Assembly: GCF_003014615.1 (NCBI RefSeq)
Contig: NZ_PYGI01000003.1
Location: 1 to 64,000 of the forward strand
Direction of reading: 5' to 3'
Source of the DNA: Marinobacterium halophilum
Lineage (GTDB): Bacteria > Pseudomonadota > Gammaproteobacteria > Pseudomonadales > Balneatricaceae
DNA length: 64,000 nucleotides
The number at the start of each line of letters is the position of its first letter. Position 1 is the first letter of the stretch. A model generated the notes under the pieces. That model saw only the letters and a program-made list of their open reading frames with translations, was not told where the DNA came from and ran no database searches. This document shows, piece after piece, positions 54,872 to 64,000 of the stretch. The position numbers and the translations under genes are program-made.

Positions 54872-57814
54872 ATGAGTGAACAGACCCTGCCCACGCTGCA
54901 CGACCTGGAACAGCATACCGCCTTTATTGGCCGCCATATCGGCCCCTCAGCTGACGAAACCGCCGCCATGCTGGCCGAGCTGGGCGTCGACAGCCTGAAT
55001 GCCTTGATTGATGAAACCGTTCCCGGCAGCATCCGCGTCGAGCAACCGATACCGCTGGCCGCGCCGAAAACCGAGGCGCAGGCACTGGCCGAGCTCAAGG
55101 CCATTGCCGGGCAGAACGAGCTCAAGCGTTCACTGATCGGCATGGGTTATGCCGACACACTCACGCCTAACGTCATTCTGCGCAACGTGCTGGAAAATCC
55201 GGGCTGGTACACCGCTTACACCCCTTACCAGCCGGAAGTATCGCAGGGACGCCTGGAAGCGATCCTCAACTACCAGCAGATGGTACTGGATTTGACCGGT
55301 CTTGATCTGGCCAACGCGTCCCTGCTGGACGAAGCCACCGCCGCTGCCGAAGCGATGACCCTGTGCAAGCGCATGAGCAAGGCGAAAAAAGCCAATGCGT
55401 TCCTGATCGACGCGCAGCTACATCCGCAGACCATTAATGTCATCCAGACCCGCGCCGAACCGCTGGGGTATGACGTCATCGTCGGTGATGTGGAAGCCCT
55501 GCTCGACCAGCATGAAGCCTTCGGCGTTGTGGTGCAGTATCCGGGCACCAGTGGCGAGCTGCGCGACTTTGGTCCGCTGATTGAGAAAGCCCACGCCCAG
55601 AAGGCACTGGTCTGCGCCGCTGCCGACCTGCTCAGCCTGGTATTGCTGAAATCGCCGGGCGAAATGGGTGCCGACGTCGTCTTCGGCTCCGCCCAGCGCT
55701 TCGGCGTCCCGATGGGCTACGGCGGCCCGCATGCCGCTTTCTTCGCCACCCGCGACGCTTACAAGCGCTCGGTTCCAGGCCGCATCATCGGCGTTTCCGT
55801 CGACACACGCGGTAACCCGGCGCTGCGCATGGCGATGCAGACTCGTGAACAGCATATCCGCCGCGAAAAAGCGACGTCCAATATCTGTACCGCGCAGGTG
55901 CTGCTGGCCAACATGGCAGCTTTTTATGCGATCTACCACGGCCCTGAAGGCCTGAAGACCATCGCAGGCCGCATCCACCGCCTGACCGACCTGCTGGCCA
56001 CCGGCCTCAAGCAGAAAGGCATGACCCTGGCGCACGACAGCTGGTTCGATACGATCACCCTCAACGCCGGTGCCGATCGCGACCGCCTGTATCAAACCGC
56101 ACAAGACGCCGGGTTCAACCTGCGCAAACTGGGTGACGACCGCCTTGGCATCAGCCTGGACGAACGCACTGACCGCGCCGAGATTGAAACCCTGTGGACC
56201 GTTCTGCTGGGTGCCGATCACAGCCTGGATATCGCCGCACTAGATGCCGAGATGATCGCTTGCGAGGCAAGCTCCCACGAGACTACCGGAACGCCCTCCG
56301 TACACGATAGCATCCCTGCTGACCTGAAACGCACCTCCGATTTCCTGACCCATCCGGTGTTCAATGAATACCACAGCGAAACCGAGATGCTGCGCTATCT
56401 CAAGCGTCTGGAAAACAAGGACCTGTCGCTGGCTCACAGCATGATCGCGCTCGGCTCCTGCACCATGAAGCTCAACGCCACCGCCGAGATGATTCCGGTG
56501 ACCTGGCCCGAATTCGGTGCGCTGCATCCCTTCGCACCGCTGGAACAGGCGCAGGGTTACAAGGTGATGATCGACTCGCTGGAGAGCATGCTCAAAGCGA
56601 TCACCGGCTTCGATGCGATCTGCATGCAGCCCAACTCCGGCGCTCAGGGCGAGTACGCCGGTCTGCTGGCGATTCGCCACTATCATCAGTCCCGTGGTGA
56701 AGACCACCGCAATATCTGCCTGATCCCGACCTCCGCCCACGGTACCAACCCGGCATCGGCCGCGCTGGCAGGCATGAAAGTGGTGCTGGTCGGCTGTGAT
56801 GATCAAGGCAACGTCGATATCGCTGATCTGCGCAGCAAGGCCGAAGCACATGCCGATGATCTCTCCTGCCTGATGGTCACCTACCCGTCCACCCACGGCG
56901 TATATGAAGAAGGCATCCGCGAAATTTGTGATATCACCCACGCCCACGGTGGCCAGGTGTACATGGATGGTGCCAACCTGAACGCACAGGTGGCGGTCAC
57001 GCGTCCGGCGGACATCGGTGCCGACGTGTCACACATGAACCTGCACAAGACCTTCTGCATCCCGCATGGCGGCGGCGGCCCTGGCATGGGCCCGATCGGC
57101 GTCAAATCGCACCTGGCACCCTTTGTCGCCAACCACCCGGTTATCGGCATTGAAGGCCCTAACGCCGAGAACGGTGCAGTCTCCGCTGCGCCCTGGGGCA
57201 GCGCCAGCATCCTGCCGATCAGCTGGGTCTACATCGCCCTGATGGGCGGTGAAGGTCTGCGTCAGGCAACGGAAACGGCCATTCTCAATGCCAACTATCT
57301 GGCCAAGAAACTGGGCGCACATTACCCGGTACTCTATGCCGGCCGTAATGGCCGCGTGGCACACGAATGCATCATCGACTTGCGACCACTGAAAGAAGCG
57401 TCAGGCATCAGCGAAGAAGATGTGGCCAAGCGCTTGATGGACTTCGGCTTCCATGCGCCGACCATGTCGTTCCCGGTACCGGGCACACTGATGATCGAGC
57501 CGACCGAATCCGAATCCAAAGCTGAACTGGACCGCTTCATTGAAGCGATGGTGAAGATTCGCGAGGAGATTGCGCTGGTGGAAGCCGGTGAGCTGGATGC
57601 AGACAACAACCCGCTGAAGAACGCACCGCACACCCAGGCCGACATCATCGATGCCGAATGGAACCGTCCTTACAGCCGTGAGCAAGCCGCCTTCCCGGCA
57701 AGCTGGCTGAAACAGTCCAAACTGTGGCCGACGGTTAACCGTATCGATAACGTCTACGGCGACCGCAACCTGATGTGCAGCTGTCTGCCGATAGATGCAT
57801 ACGCGGAGGATTAA
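54872..57814 (+). CDS. gcvP: Glycine dehydrogenase (decarboxylating), P-protein
   Basis: This 980-residue fused P-protein of the glycine cleavage system (PLP enzyme) has an N-terminal [20 protein letters not shown] and the two GcvP halves. The PLP lysine is Lys726 in [17 protein letters not shown]. Length is slightly above the usual 950-960. It decarboxylates glycine and passes the aminomethyl group to GcvH. Neither gcvT nor gcvH is adjacent, so the operon is split in this genome. No glycine riboswitch is evident in the 226-base leader gap. A terminator follows. Confidence 0.96.
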   Translation: MSEQTLPTLHDLEQHTAFIGRHIGPSADETAAMLAELGVDSLNALIDETVPGSIRVEQPIPLAAPKTEAQALAELKAIAGQNELKRSLIGMGYADTLTPNVILRNVLENPGWYTAYTPYQPEVSQGRLEAILNYQQMVLDLTGLDLANASLLDEATAAAEAMTLCKRMSKAKKANAFLIDAQLHPQTINVIQTRAEPLGYDVIVGDVEALLDQHEAFGVVVQYPGTSGELRDFGPLIEKAHAQKALVCAAADLLSLVLLKSPGEMGADVVFGSAQRFGVPMGYGGPHAAFFATRDAYKRSVPGRIIGVSVDTRGNPALRMAMQTREQHIRREKATSNICTAQVLLANMAAFYAIYHGPEGLKTIAGRIHRLTDLLATGLKQKGMTLAHDSWFDTITLNAGADRDRLYQTAQDAGFNLRKLGDDRLGISLDERTDRAEIETLWTVLLGADHSLDIAALDAEMIACEASSHETTGTPSVHDSIPADLKRTSDFLTHPVFNEYHSETEMLRYLKRLENKDLSLAHSMIALGSCTMKLNATAEMIPVTWPEFGALHPFAPLEQAQGYKVMIDSLESMLKAITGFDAICMQPNSGAQGEYAGLLAIRHYHQSRGEDHRNICLIPTSAHGTNPASAALAGMKVVLVGCDDQGNVDIADLRSKAEAHADDLSCLMVTYPSTHGVYEEGIREICDITHAHGGQVYMDGANLNAQVAVTRPADIGADVSHMNLHKTFCIPHGGGGPGMGPIGVKSHLAPFVANHPVIGIEGPNAENGAVSAAPWGSASILPISWVYIALMGGEGLRQATETAILNANYLAKKLGAHYPVLYAGRNGRVAHECIIDLRPLKEASGISEEDVAKRLMDFGFHAPTMSFPVPGTLMIEPTESESKAELDRFIEAMVKIREEIALVEAGELDADNNPLKNAPHTQADIIDAEWNRPYSREQAAFPASWLKQSKLWPTVNRIDNVYGDRNLMCSCLPIDAYAED

Positions 57815-57829
57815 TCGCCTGTAGACAGG

Positions 57830-57866
57830 CTCCCACAGTGTACACATCACCTTGTGGGAGTTTGTC
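57830..57866 (+). terminator. Terminator of gcvP
   Basis: CTCCCACA (57830-57837) pairs perfectly with TGTGGGAG (57853-57860), followed by TTTGTCTT. It begins 15 bases after the gcvP stop. Confidence 0.75.
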
Positions 57867-57899
57867 TTATAAGCGATGGGTACCTGCGATGGATATCTT

Positions 57900-57935
57900 G
57901 TAAGCGACGGCTTGAACACTAAACTTGTCGCTTGC
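57900..57935. repeat. REP-like inverted repeat between gcvP and vpsP genes
   Basis: GTAAGCGAC (57900-57908) pairs with GTCGCTTGC (57927-57935), one G-U pair. A further TAAGCGA copy occurs at 57870-57876. This resembles REP-type extragenic palindromes of pseudomonads and lies at the convergent junction. Confidence 0.45.
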
Positions 57936-57944
57936 AGGCGTTTT

Positions 57945-58664
57945 CTACGGCGCGGGCTGGCACCAGCCGCGCTGCTTCAGCAAATCGGGGTCAAGGCTGA
58001 CACACAACTGAGGATACAGGCCCGCTTTCTGCGCCAGAACCTGCAAGGACTTGGCCTTGCGCGGCGCATAACGCAACAACAGAGCCAATGACTCCCATGT
58101 GGCGGCGCGTTGCTCGGCATCCAGAGATGGCCAGGCAATCATGCCGATTTCAACCAATGGCGCATGTACCCGCACCCGACCTTCACCCAATGTGCGCGCA
58201 CGCACCAGCGCGGTATCGAACTCGGCATCAAATTCCAGCAAGCGCAGTTTGGCATAGGCTACTTGTACCCTGGTATAGGGCCACAGCGGACGACTTTCGA
58301 CAGACTGACGATATGCCGCCAACGCTTTGCGGCGGGCCAGTTCGGCAGCACTGTCGCCGAAGGGCGCACTCTGCACCTGATACCACTCGTATACCCGCCC
58401 CTGCGTATCAGCGTAGGCCCCATTACTGCCCGGCGACCAGCTGAGGGCATGCTCGGAAGCATCAACAGCCACTTGCCACGCCTGAACAGAGGGTTCCGTC
58501 TTTTTGTCGCCCCAGTGATCCAGAAACAGCTTAGCCTGCTGGTGTGACAGGGCGGCCACAAACGTGGTGAAACCAAGATATCCCAACGGCAACGCAAGAA
58601 GCAGCAGTAAAACACTGAGCACTTTCAGCCCTGCCGGAGGCAACGCGGATGCATGCGTACTCAT
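57945..58664 (-). CDS. VpsP-like polysaccharide biosynthesis protein
   Basis: This 239-residue protein has one N-terminal membrane helix (about 12-35) and a helical periplasmic body rich in Ala, Leu and Trp, with a late CVSLDPDLLKQRGWC segment. It resembles VpsP-family proteins found at the ends of exopolysaccharide clusters, whose exact role is unknown. ATG 58664 overlaps the stop of the CpsB-type phosphatase gene by four bases, so it belongs to the EPS operon. The name rests on overall pattern and context. Confidence 0.65.
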   Translation of the reverse strand: MSTHASALPPAGLKVLSVLLLLLALPLGYLGFTTFVAALSHQQAKLFLDHWGDKKTEPSVQAWQVAVDASEHALSWSPGSNGAYADTQGRVYEWYQVQSAPFGDSAAELARRKALAAYRQSVESRPLWPYTRVQVAYAKLRLLEFDAEFDTALVRARTLGEGRVRVHAPLVEIGMIAWPSLDAEQRAATWESLALLLRYAPRKAKSLQVLAQKAGLYPQLCVSLDPDLLKQRGWCQPAP

Positions 58665-59392
58665 CTGAAATGCACCTGCGCCAACTTCCACGGATGGGTG
58701 GTCACCAGTTCTGCCGCTCGACGCTCACCCAGCAGCTGAGCCGCCGCATGAACGCTCTCACGCAATAACGGCGGCCGGTGAGTGCTGTTGTGTGCATCAG
58801 ACGCCAGGACAGTGACCTTACCTTCGGTCAACAGCTCGGACGCCAACGCACGGGCCGTTTCACCAAACCCGCCCGTCACCGACGCCGCCGTTACCTGCAG
58901 CAGGCAACCCTGTTGAAGAAACGGCTTCAGCTTGGCTGGCGACTTCATGATGCCCTTGTTACGTTCAGGATGGGCAATCATTGGCAGAATGCCGCGCTGA
59001 ATCATCCACTGGGTCAGCTTCTCGGCACCAAAGGGTACCTCGCTGTGCGGAAACTCCAGCAACAACACCTTTTGGCCTTCCCACTCACCCAGGAACGGGA
59101 TAACGCCTCGCGCAATCCCTTCCATCAGCTCAAGACCAAAACGCACTTCGGCTGCCGATGAAACCTGCAACGCAACACCTGCCTCAACCAGCGCGGCTCG
59201 AAATACTGCCAACGCCGGATCAATGGTGGCTGGCGTATTGTCGTAGCGCCCGTGATGGATGTGCGGTGTACACACGAGATGCGAAATCCCGTCCGCCACC
59301 GCCATACGTGCCAGCTCGACCGAAGTCGCCACATCTTCGGCACCATCATCAATGCCGGGCAGCAAATGGTTGTGCAGGTCAATCATGCCCAT
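58661..59392 (-). CDS. PHP-type tyrosine phosphatase (CpsB/YwqE family)
   Basis: This 243-residue manganese-dependent phosphatase has MIDLHNHLLPGIDDGAEDVA at the N-terminus (metal-binding HNH and D), VCTPHIHHGRY, LEFPHSEVPF, IAHPERNKGIM and LASDAHNSTHRPP. These are PHP-fold metal ligands of CpsB/YwqE. It dephosphorylates the C-terminal tyrosines of the Wzc-like kinase encoded just upstream (5-base gap), so kinase and phosphatase control polymer assembly together. Confidence 0.9.
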   Translation of the reverse strand: MGMIDLHNHLLPGIDDGAEDVATSVELARMAVADGISHLVCTPHIHHGRYDNTPATIDPALAVFRAALVEAGVALQVSSAAEVRFGLELMEGIARGVIPFLGEWEGQKVLLLEFPHSEVPFGAEKLTQWMIQRGILPMIAHPERNKGIMKSPAKLKPFLQQGCLLQVTAASVTGGFGETARALASELLTEGKVTVLASDAHNSTHRPPLLRESVHAAAQLLGERRAAELVTTHPWKLAQVHFR

Positions 59393-59397
59393 TGGAC

Positions 59398-61632
59398 TTA
59401 CGCCTTCCTGGTTTCGCTGTAGCCATAGTAGTCATAATAACCACCGTAGCTATAGCCCTGCTTCTTGGCCTTTTTGATATCCACCTGGTTAAGCACCACA
59501 CCGGTCACCGGTGCATTGTTCTGCAACAACTGGCCGACACCACGTTTGGCCAACGGGATCGCGGTCGATTCGGACTTGATCACATAGATCAGGGCATTGG
59601 CGTGCGTCGACAATACCAGTGCATCACTCACCGCCTGGGTCGGCGGCGAATCGATAATGATACGGTCGTAGCGGTCTTCCAACACCCGCAACACCTTGGC
59701 AAAACGCTGGGATGAGAGCAGTTCCAGCGGGTTCGGCGGCACTGTACCGGCCGGTATCACGCTTAGATTTTCATCCAGCTCCTTGATGCAATCCTCCAAA
59801 CGGGCTGTACCTGCTACCAGGTTGGCCAGCCCCGGTGTACCCACCGGAAAATCGAAGCTCTTGGCCACAGTCGGACGACGCATATCTGCATCGATCAACA
59901 ACACCTTCTCCATTTGCCCCATGGCAAAAGCCAGGTTCGCGGCCACGGAACTCTTACCCTCACCCGGTATGGATGATGTCACCACCAACACCTTGTGCGG
60001 GTTATCCAGTCCGGACAACACCACGCCCGTGCGGATGGTACGAATCGATTCGGTGAACGACTTGTCTTCGTCCCGGGTGAACATGGTGGCAATGTCGCGC
60101 CGTTCTTTGCCCTTGAGCATGGGCAAGATGCCCAGTACCGGCAGGTTCAGCTTGGTCTCGACATCTTCCGTGCTCTTGAAGGTATTGTTGAGGAACTCCA
60201 GCAACAGCACCATGCCGATGCCTGCCATCAGCGCCAACAGACCTGCAATGGCCACTACCAGTGACTTCTTCGGCTTAACCGGTTCATCAGGCACGACCGC
60301 CGGGTCCACGATGCGGGCGTTGACAGATTCAAAGTCAGACGTGGCAGAGGTTTCCTTCAAGCGGGTCATGAAGGTGTCATACAACGAGCGGTTACCATCC
60401 ACTTCACGCTGCAGTTCGCGCAGCTTGAACTCCTTGCGCTTGATATCCTGAATCTGCTCCTTGTTTTCATTGAAAGAGCCTTGCAGGGAACGCTCGTTCG
60501 CCGTGGCGAGCTGATATTCACGCTCGATCGACGCTACCACCTGATCCACCTGGGAGCGCAGGTTAGTGGTTGCCGCGCTGAGCTCGGACTGGGCAGAGAT
60601 CATGCTCGGGTGCTTGGGACCATAGCGACGCGACAACTCCTGCACTTTAGAACGCGCACGCCCCTCTTCTGCCTTGAGCTGCTGTACCAGCTGATTACTC
60701 AACACCGCCGGTACCGATGCCAGTCGCTGCCAGCCACCGTTGCGCATGGATGCAACCTGACGGTACTGACTCTCGGCTTCGGCACGGTTACGACGCGCAT
60801 CGATCAAGCGGTCACCGGTCTGTGACAGCTCACCACCGGCAACGGTGGTTACCCCTTCAAGGTCAACCAGATTCTCGGATTCACGGAATTCCTGCAACCG
60901 ACGCTCGGACTCTTGAAGCTTGCCTTTCAGTCCGCTCAGGCGGTCATTCATCCAGGTGGTTGCCGTCTGCGTCATCGCAAGCCGGGCTTCCAACTGGCTC
61001 TCAATGTAAGCATTAGCCAACGCATTCGCTGCCTGTGCCGCCAGACGAGCATCGGCCATCTCTATCTGGACCCGGACCAGCTGAGTCTTCATTATCGGCG
61101 ATATAGAGGTGCGCTCCATGAACGCCTTGACCACAGCATCGAAGATCAGCGCCTCTGTCATCACTTCAGACTCAACCAGATCATCCGGTGTTGTCATCGG
61201 CAGCCAGCGGCTCACATCCATCGAATCAAACAACCCTTTCAGGTCAATCAAAGGCTCTGGCTGCTGACGCGGATCAAACTCCGGATGCGTGGTCAAATTC
61301 AACTGACGGACCACACGTTCGGCCAGGCCTCGGGACTTGAGCAACTCGAACTGCGTCTGCAGGTACTCGTTGCTATTGCCCTCCAGGCCATACACTTCTT
61401 CAATTGAAACCACCTTGGCCGCTTGTTGCTCGATCAGCAGCGTCGATGATGCCCGATAAATAGGTGTCATACTGAGCACAACCAAAGCGGCCAGCATCAT
61501 CACTACCAGCATCAGCGTCAATATGCTCCATTTACGACGCCAGATAGTCCGCCATAGCTGCAGCAGGTCAATTTCATCATCCAACTGCTGTGCCATCGCA
61601 CCCCGATCCGGGCGAGTGTGACTATTTTCCAT
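59398..61632 (-). CDS. Wzc-like polysaccharide co-polymerase/tyrosine autokinase
   Basis: This 744-residue inner-membrane BY-kinase has an N-terminal Wzz domain with membrane helix 1 (about 35-57) and a long periplasmic coiled coil. A GNVR segment (FMTRLKETSATSDFESVNAR) precedes helix 2 (about 440-465). The cytosolic kinase has Walker A SSIPGEGKSSVAANLAFAM and Walker A' VLLIDADMRRPTV. It ends in a tyrosine cluster YSYGGYYDYYGYSETRKA (seven Tyr), the autophosphorylation tail. It controls chain length and export of EPS. Confidence 0.93.
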   Translation of the reverse strand: MENSHTRPDRGAMAQQLDDEIDLLQLWRTIWRRKWSILTLMLVVMMLAALVVLSMTPIYRASSTLLIEQQAAKVVSIEEVYGLEGNSNEYLQTQFELLKSRGLAERVVRQLNLTTHPEFDPRQQPEPLIDLKGLFDSMDVSRWLPMTTPDDLVESEVMTEALIFDAVVKAFMERTSISPIMKTQLVRVQIEMADARLAAQAANALANAYIESQLEARLAMTQTATTWMNDRLSGLKGKLQESERRLQEFRESENLVDLEGVTTVAGGELSQTGDRLIDARRNRAEAESQYRQVASMRNGGWQRLASVPAVLSNQLVQQLKAEEGRARSKVQELSRRYGPKHPSMISAQSELSAATTNLRSQVDQVVASIEREYQLATANERSLQGSFNENKEQIQDIKRKEFKLRELQREVDGNRSLYDTFMTRLKETSATSDFESVNARIVDPAVVPDEPVKPKKSLVVAIAGLLALMAGIGMVLLLEFLNNTFKSTEDVETKLNLPVLGILPMLKGKERRDIATMFTRDEDKSFTESIRTIRTGVVLSGLDNPHKVLVVTSSIPGEGKSSVAANLAFAMGQMEKVLLIDADMRRPTVAKSFDFPVGTPGLANLVAGTARLEDCIKELDENLSVIPAGTVPPNPLELLSSQRFAKVLRVLEDRYDRIIIDSPPTQAVSDALVLSTHANALIYVIKSESTAIPLAKRGVGQLLQNNAPVTGVVLNQVDIKKAKKQGYSYGGYYDYYGYSETRKA

Positions 61633-61634
61633 AA

Positions 61635-62177
61635 TCAGAAGAAACTCTGGTCAATTGTAATAATATCGCCCGGCATTACCGGCGTATCCATCGTCGCCTT
61701 GAACGTGCGCTTGTTGGCACCCTCTTCACGAATGATCGAGATTTTGCTTTCCGACGCCCGCTCACTCAAACCGCCAGCTAACGCAACAGCCTTACGCAGC
61801 GTCAACCCCGGTTTGAACGGATACCCACCCGGAGCCTTAACCTCACCATTTACGAAGAAGTCGCGATATTCAAGAATACTGACCGATACCTTCGGGTCAA
61901 TCAGGTAGTCGCCCTTCAAACCACGAATAATAATGCTTTCAATTTCGATGGCAGTGCGACCGTTTGCCCGCACCTCACCCAAAAACGGGTACGAAAAAAT
62001 ACCGGCATCGTTGAGGCGGATTTGCTCAAACGTGAGATCTTCTTCACCAAATACATTGATACTGATGACATCACCCGATCCCAGTGTGTACTGGCTATTA
62101 CCGGCAGACCAGGCAGTCAGAGAAGAAAACAGGAGAGCGATCAACAGCAGAGTGCGCGAGAAGATAGACTGAAACAT
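61635..62177 (-). CDS. Wza-like polysaccharide export protein, short form
   Basis: This 180-residue protein has a signal peptide (cleaved about residue 25, AWSAGNS). A polysaccharide-export domain (YTLGSGDVISINVFGEEDLT) and one SLBB domain (FFVNGEVKAPGGYPFKPGLT) follow. It lacks the lipoprotein Cys and the C-terminal membrane helix of full Wza (about 380 residues), as in VpsM/EpsE-type proteins. The separate outer-membrane barrel gene upstream may supply the outer-membrane pore. The gene ends 2 bases before the Wzc-like gene starts. Confidence 0.88.
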   Translation of the reverse strand: MFQSIFSRTLLLIALLFSSLTAWSAGNSQYTLGSGDVISINVFGEEDLTFEQIRLNDAGIFSYPFLGEVRANGRTAIEIESIIIRGLKGDYLIDPKVSVSILEYRDFFVNGEVKAPGGYPFKPGLTLRKAVALAGGLSERASESKISIIREEGANKRTFKATMDTPVMPGDIITIDQSFF

Positions 62178-62206
62178 CCTTTTCGGAGCCTCCTTACAGC
62201 GTTACA

Positions 62207-62233
62207 GCAAAAGGGGGAGTTACACTCCCCCTT
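62207..62233 (-). terminator. Terminator/attenuator between barrel and export genes
   Basis: On the minus strand AAGGGGGAG (62233-62225) pairs with CTCCCCCTT (62219-62211) over a 5-base loop, followed by TT. The T-run is short, so partial read-through into the wza-like gene, whose AAGGAGG follows, is likely. Confidence 0.7.
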
Positions 62234-62257
62234 GCATCAGACCGGTGATCGTAGAAA

Positions 62258-63418
62258 TCACAGGCCCATGGTCAGTTTCACCTGATAGATATTGCGATCC
62301 AGCGTTTCACTCGCGAGAGTGGAATCGATATCCTTGTACTTGTAGCCAACGCCGACACTCACCCAACGGCGCAGCTCGTAGTTGACGCCCACGGCAAACT
62401 CGTTGGTTTCGTCTTCACGGCCATTCTCGTACTCTTCATCAATGAAGGCATAGCTGGCATCAGTGGAGACATAAGAGCTCCAATCGTGGTTCCAACCAAG
62501 ACTGGTACGCGTCGTATCGATGTAATCTTCAGCACCCTGAGAGCCTTCATCGGTACCGCGACGGGTATCCAGAGTGAAGCTTGAGTAGCTGCGCGGCTCC
62601 CAAGTAACACCCACTTCCCACATGGTATTATCCACATCTTTACGGGTAGCACTGTCGAAGTCTTTCTCTTCGTAACCAATCTTGGCTGTACCACTGGTTT
62701 TAGCAGTCGCATCCCAGGTTACACCGACCAAGTAGGCCATCGCATCGCTGTTAAGCGTGGAAGTTGCCATTTTGTAGTCGTAATCCGTGTAACGTACTTC
62801 AACCAGCGCGCGAGTTTTCGCGCCGATGCGGTAGAAAGCCGTACCCGTCAGACTTGCGGTATCACGCTCCAGATCCTTGTTGATATTGCCTTCATTGTCG
62901 TAACGCTTCCATTCGTGGTTAGCGCCCAGCTCGAAGTTCATGGTCGCAGACTTGGCACCAAAGCCGTATACACCACCAATGTTGTAGGTGTGGTACTTAT
63001 CGTTGATGCCCGTAGTTTCAGTACCGGCTACATCCTCAACCTTATCGAAGCCAGCATTCAGGTCCAGGCGGTTGCGCGCGTTGAACTCCATGTGCGCATC
63101 TGCATCCAGATAATGATCCGTGTTGTTATCTTCATGGCTGGAGTGGAAAATATCGCTATTGAAGTTATAGGTCAGCTTGTAGATATTCAAGCGATCCTGA
63201 GCCGCCAACACAAAGGTCGGGCTAATAGTCGTTACCCATGAAGACTCTTCATTCGCGCTTTCACGGAAGTTGTCATCATAGGCTTCAGACAATTCCAGCG
63301 TCGGCGTAAGGGACATGCTGCCCAACTGCATGGAAGCCGCTTCAATTGCCAGAGCGCTGGTGCTACTTGCCAGCATCACAGCGGCAGTCAGTGAATTCAA
63401 TACAAATGTCTTACGCAT
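62258..63418 (-). CDS. Outer-membrane beta-barrel protein of the EPS cluster
   Basis: This 386-residue protein has a signal peptide (MRKTFVLNSLTAAVMLASST, cleaved near residue 24). Repeated amphipathic strands with aromatic girdles follow, and a terminal LTMGL gives a barrel-like end (BBP2 / putative porin-2 style). Genes of this kind sit beside short Wza-type proteins and may form the secretion pore for the polysaccharide. ATG 63418 with AAGG upstream is preferred over the 21-residue extension to 63481, which would cross the terminator. Confidence 0.8.
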   Translation of the reverse strand: MRKTFVLNSLTAAVMLASSTSALAIEAASMQLGSMSLTPTLELSEAYDDNFRESANEESSWVTTISPTFVLAAQDRLNIYKLTYNFNSDIFHSSHEDNNTDHYLDADAHMEFNARNRLDLNAGFDKVEDVAGTETTGINDKYHTYNIGGVYGFGAKSATMNFELGANHEWKRYDNEGNINKDLERDTASLTGTAFYRIGAKTRALVEVRYTDYDYKMATSTLNSDAMAYLVGVTWDATAKTSGTAKIGYEEKDFDSATRKDVDNTMWEVGVTWEPRSYSSFTLDTRRGTDEGSQGAEDYIDTTRTSLGWNHDWSSYVSTDASYAFIDEEYENGREDETNEFAVGVNYELRRWVSVGVGYKYKDIDSTLASETLDRNIYQVKLTMGL

Positions 63419-63440
63419 TTGAGGGCCTTTATATCCAGAA

Positions 63441-63474
63441 AAACAAAAAAGCCCGCAGATACCTTCACCTGCGG
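63441..63474 (-). terminator. Terminator between the Ala-rich and barrel genes
   Basis: On the minus strand CCGCAG (63474-63469) pairs with CTGCGG (63458-63453), followed by GC and TTTTTT GTTTTT. It lies 22 bases after the Ala-rich gene stop and ends just before the barrel gene's binding site. It should cap a very abundant short message from the first gene while letting some transcripts continue. Confidence 0.85.
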
Positions 63475-63496
63475 ACGCCATACAATACGTAACGGG

Positions 63497-63976
63497 TTAG
63501 CTCGGGCTCGCGCTGCTGCCAGAGCTGCTGCCACCAGTCGGCTGAGTGCTGGTATTAACTGTCGTAGTACCGCCATCACCATTAACAGTGGATGATTCTG
63601 TCGCGGCCTGTACTGCACCCTCGATGCTGGCTGCCTGTTCCGGAGCCGCTGCAGAAGCTGCCGCCGAGATGCTGGAGGCTAAAGCAGGTGCCGCCTGAGC
63701 CGCTGCCTGAGCGATAGCCGCTGCCTGAGCCGGAACCGCGCTAACCGCTGCATTCACAACCGCTTGAATAGCAGCAACATCACCATTCAAAGAAGCCACG
63801 ACTGCTGCAATTGCAGATGCCACTTCAGACTCGGTTGCGTCGGCGATTGCGTCTGCCTGCTCCTGAGTCAATTGAACACCAGTGCCCTGGATTGCAGCCA
63901 GTGCCGCCTCATCTGCCATTGCATGGCCCGAGGCCAGCGCGATTGCCAGTGAAAGAGCTGTCAGTGTCTTACGCAT
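63497..63976 (-). CDS. Ala-rich low-complexity secreted protein at the head of the EPS genes
   Basis: This 159-residue protein has a signal peptide (MRKTLTALSLAIALASGHAM, cut after GHAMA). An Ala/Gln/Val/Ser-rich helical body follows (about 25-125, with VVNAAVSAVPAQAAAIAQAA), then a Gly/Ser/Thr-rich tail ending SGSSASPS. I recognise no family. The body resembles a repetitive amphipathic helix without membrane segments. GAGG lies 8 bases before the ATG. A strong terminator follows, so it may be made in excess of the barrel and export proteins. A matrix or structural role is only an inference. Confidence 0.75.
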   Translation of the reverse strand: MRKTLTALSLAIALASGHAMADEAALAAIQGTGVQLTQEQADAIADATESEVASAIAAVVASLNGDVAAIQAVVNAAVSAVPAQAAAIAQAAAQAAPALASSISAAASAAAPEQAASIEGAVQAATESSTVNGDGGTTTVNTSTQPTGGSSSGSSASPS

Positions 63977-64000
63977 GTTAACGTCCTCGTTAATGTATGT

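Overview
The window is chromosomal DNA from a motile, Gram-negative gammaproteobacterium. The outer-membrane and LPS genes (LpxR, the YdbH/YnbE/YdbL set), the dnaX-ybaB-recR and ftsA-ftsZ genes, the Lrp/dad system and a large chemotaxis cluster point to a marine Oceanospirillales- or Pseudomonadales-like lineage. That placement is inferred from gene content and protein style, not from a marker-gene tree. Coding density is high and most genes are ordinary housekeeping genes.

Layout. 1-646: the 3' end of an unidentified gene, then DUF2256 and DUF3429 proteins. 637-2450 (-): aminopeptidase ApeB and an FKBP lipoprotein. 2582-7395 (+): tail-specific protease Prc, a coiled-coil membrane protein and ribosomal protein S1. 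7556-12259 (-): the DNA-metabolism operon dnaX-ybaB-recR-rnd-ycgL-ycgN; dnaX carries a complete programmed -1 frameshift signal. 12432-18298: lrp, an Ala/Gly:cation symporter, an M48 protease and the ycjX-ycjF pair. 18355-21314: a small unknown gene, the 4.5S SRP RNA gene with its promoter, a LysE-type exporter, a DUF2058 protein and a double-receiver response regulator. 21305-24133 (-): a dadA-ridA-alr operon for D-amino-acid turnover. A 461-base gap upstream of it carries 14 perfect copies of a 7-bp repeat. 24595-28729: an HTH-receiver regulator, folE2 behind a clear Zur-type operator, a TlyA methyltransferase and a GNAT-nitrilase fusion.

28820-31341 (-): ftsA-ftsZ, detached from the rest of the usual division cluster. 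31928-36644: a chemoreceptor, a small membrane protein, a PepSY protein, a potassium channel and an O-methyltransferase. 36674-42454: the ydbH-ynbE-ydbL envelope phospholipid-transport operon, split between ydbH and ynbE by a complete IS200/IS605-type element (tnpA and tnpB), followed by lpxR. 42532-44971 (+): a receiver / CheC-type phosphatase / diguanylate cyclase operon. 44984-54645 (-): a full chemosensory operon (MCP, CheY, STAS, CheA, CheW, MCP, CheW, CheR, CheD, CheB). 54872-57814: gcvP. 57945-63976 (-): the downstream end of an exopolysaccharide cluster (Ala-rich secreted protein, outer-membrane barrel, Wza-like export protein, Wzc-like tyrosine kinase, CpsB-type phosphatase, VpsP) that continues past the right edge.

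The most notable items are the IS605 insertion inside the ydb operon with its junction-derived TnpB guide, the heptamer array upstream of dadA, the isolated ftsAZ pair, the CheC-diguanylate cyclase operon, the pseudo-receiver/receiver protein, and the Ala-rich secreted protein at the head of the EPS genes. I found no CRISPR array, prophage, tRNA or rRNA gene.
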